Source of the DNA: Bacteroidales bacterium
GTDB taxonomy: Bacteria; Bacteroidota; Bacteroidia; Bacteroidales; JAAUTT01
DNA length: 6,222 nt
NCBI GenBank assembly: GCA_012031335.1
Contig: JAAUTT010000292.1
Location: 1 to 6,222 of the forward strand
Reading direction: 5' to 3'
Shown here: piece by piece, positions 5,898 to 6,222 of the stretch
Layout: every line of letters starts with the position of its first letter
Numbering within the stretch: position 1 is the first letter of the stretch
Program-made: the position numbers and the translations under genes
Notes under the pieces: generated by a model
What the model saw: the letters and a program-made list of their open reading frames with translations, nothing else
Database searches by the model: none
What the model was told of the DNA's origin: nothing

Positions 5898-6222
5898 TTG
5901 ACCACAGGTTATAAAATACGAGAAGGCGATACCGCATATTACTTGACTTTTCAAATAGTAGGATGGGTAGATATTTTTACCCGCAAAATCTATCGCGATA
6001 TTGTTATAGATAGCTTTAAATATTGCCAGCAAAATAAAGGCCTGAATTTATATGCGTATGTTATCATGTCGAACCATATTCATATTTTAGGAAGCAGCCA
6101 AAATGGAGACCTGAGTGGCATAGTCAGGGACTTTAAAAACTATACAAGCAATCGGTTTTTGGAAAATATTCGGGAAGGAACCGAAAGTCGCAGCGACTGG
6201 ATGGAAGCTGATATTGAATACC
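5898..6222 (+). CDS. REP-associated tyrosine transposase (RAYT, Y1/HUH family), 3' partial
   Basis: The first 108 codons are present and the right edge cuts the gene. RAYTs are single-strand DNA endonucleases related to IS200/IS605 TnpA that act on REP palindromes. The diagnostic HUH motif is in AYVIMSNHIHIL (His at 6075-6077 and 6081-6083, residues 60 and 62). It is preceded by YLTFQIVGWVDIFTRKIYRD and followed by DFKNYTSNRFLENI and ESRSDWM, all typical of Bacteroidota RAYTs. The catalytic tyrosine is expected further downstream, outside the window. The start is TTG at 5898: an in-frame TAA at 5886-5888 rules out an upstream start, the first in-frame ATG (6066) lies inside the HUH region, and TTGYKI after the start fits the family N-terminus as I know it. 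A mutated or misread ATG is possible. Two tandem 118-bp hairpin repeats directly precede it. Confidence 0.9.
   Translation, partial: MTTGYKIREGDTAYYLTFQIVGWVDIFTRKIYRDIVIDSFKYCQQNKGLNLYAYVIMSNHIHILGSSQNGDLSGIVRDFKNYTSNRFLENIREGTESRSDWMEADIEY

Overview
The window looks like a piece of an AT-rich Bacteroidota chromosome (Bacteroidales/Marinilabiliales or Flavobacteriia type). This rests on the protein flavour of every gene, on start codons preceded by A-rich leaders instead of Shine-Dalgarno sites, and on a good Bacteroidota-type promoter (TTG, 20 nt, TATTTTTG) ahead of one gene. This placement comes from reading the sequence, not from a database search.

Layout. (1) 1-1712, + strand: the 3' part of a PAS hybrid sensor histidine kinase with a C-terminal receiver. 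It is open at the left edge and broken by a one-base loss inside the ATP-binding G2 box. (2) 1875-3172, +: a CNNM/CorC-HlyC family membrane protein (DUF21, two CBS domains, CorC_HlyC domain), broken by a one-base loss at the start of the CBS region. (3) 3224-4030, +: an intact ZIP-family metal transporter (ZupT), 51 bp downstream and probably co-transcribed, so 2 and 3 form a small divalent-cation transport unit. (4) 4031-4600: a gene-free gap between convergent genes, filled with palindromic elements. These are a 142-bp element with terminal inverted repeats that each carry their own hairpin, then four related hairpins in + + - - order that include a perfect three-way-junction fold. (5) 5531-4601, - strand: an NAD(P)-binding epimerase/dehydratase-like protein, broken by a one-base gain in a G run and lacking the usual SDR catalytic residues. 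(6) 5666-5897: two tandem copies of a 118-bp hairpin-bearing repeat. (7) 5898 to the right edge, +: the first 108 codons of a REP-associated tyrosine transposase (RAYT, Y1/HUH family), whose TTG start abuts the second repeat.

The most interesting part is the right half: a RAYT gene with a tandem pair of structured repeats at its 5' end, and two other families of palindromic elements within 2 kb. Differences between copies are repeatedly compensatory (both partners of a base pair change), which points to conserved folding. This fits a REPtron-like arrangement, meaning a transposase and its non-autonomous hairpin elements, but which element the enzyme acts on cannot be read from this window.

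Three of the five protein genes carry a single-base indel at a short homopolymer, with conserved family sequence on both sides. Sequencing or assembly error is the simplest explanation; recent decay is the alternative. Corrected coordinates and lengths are given for each gene.
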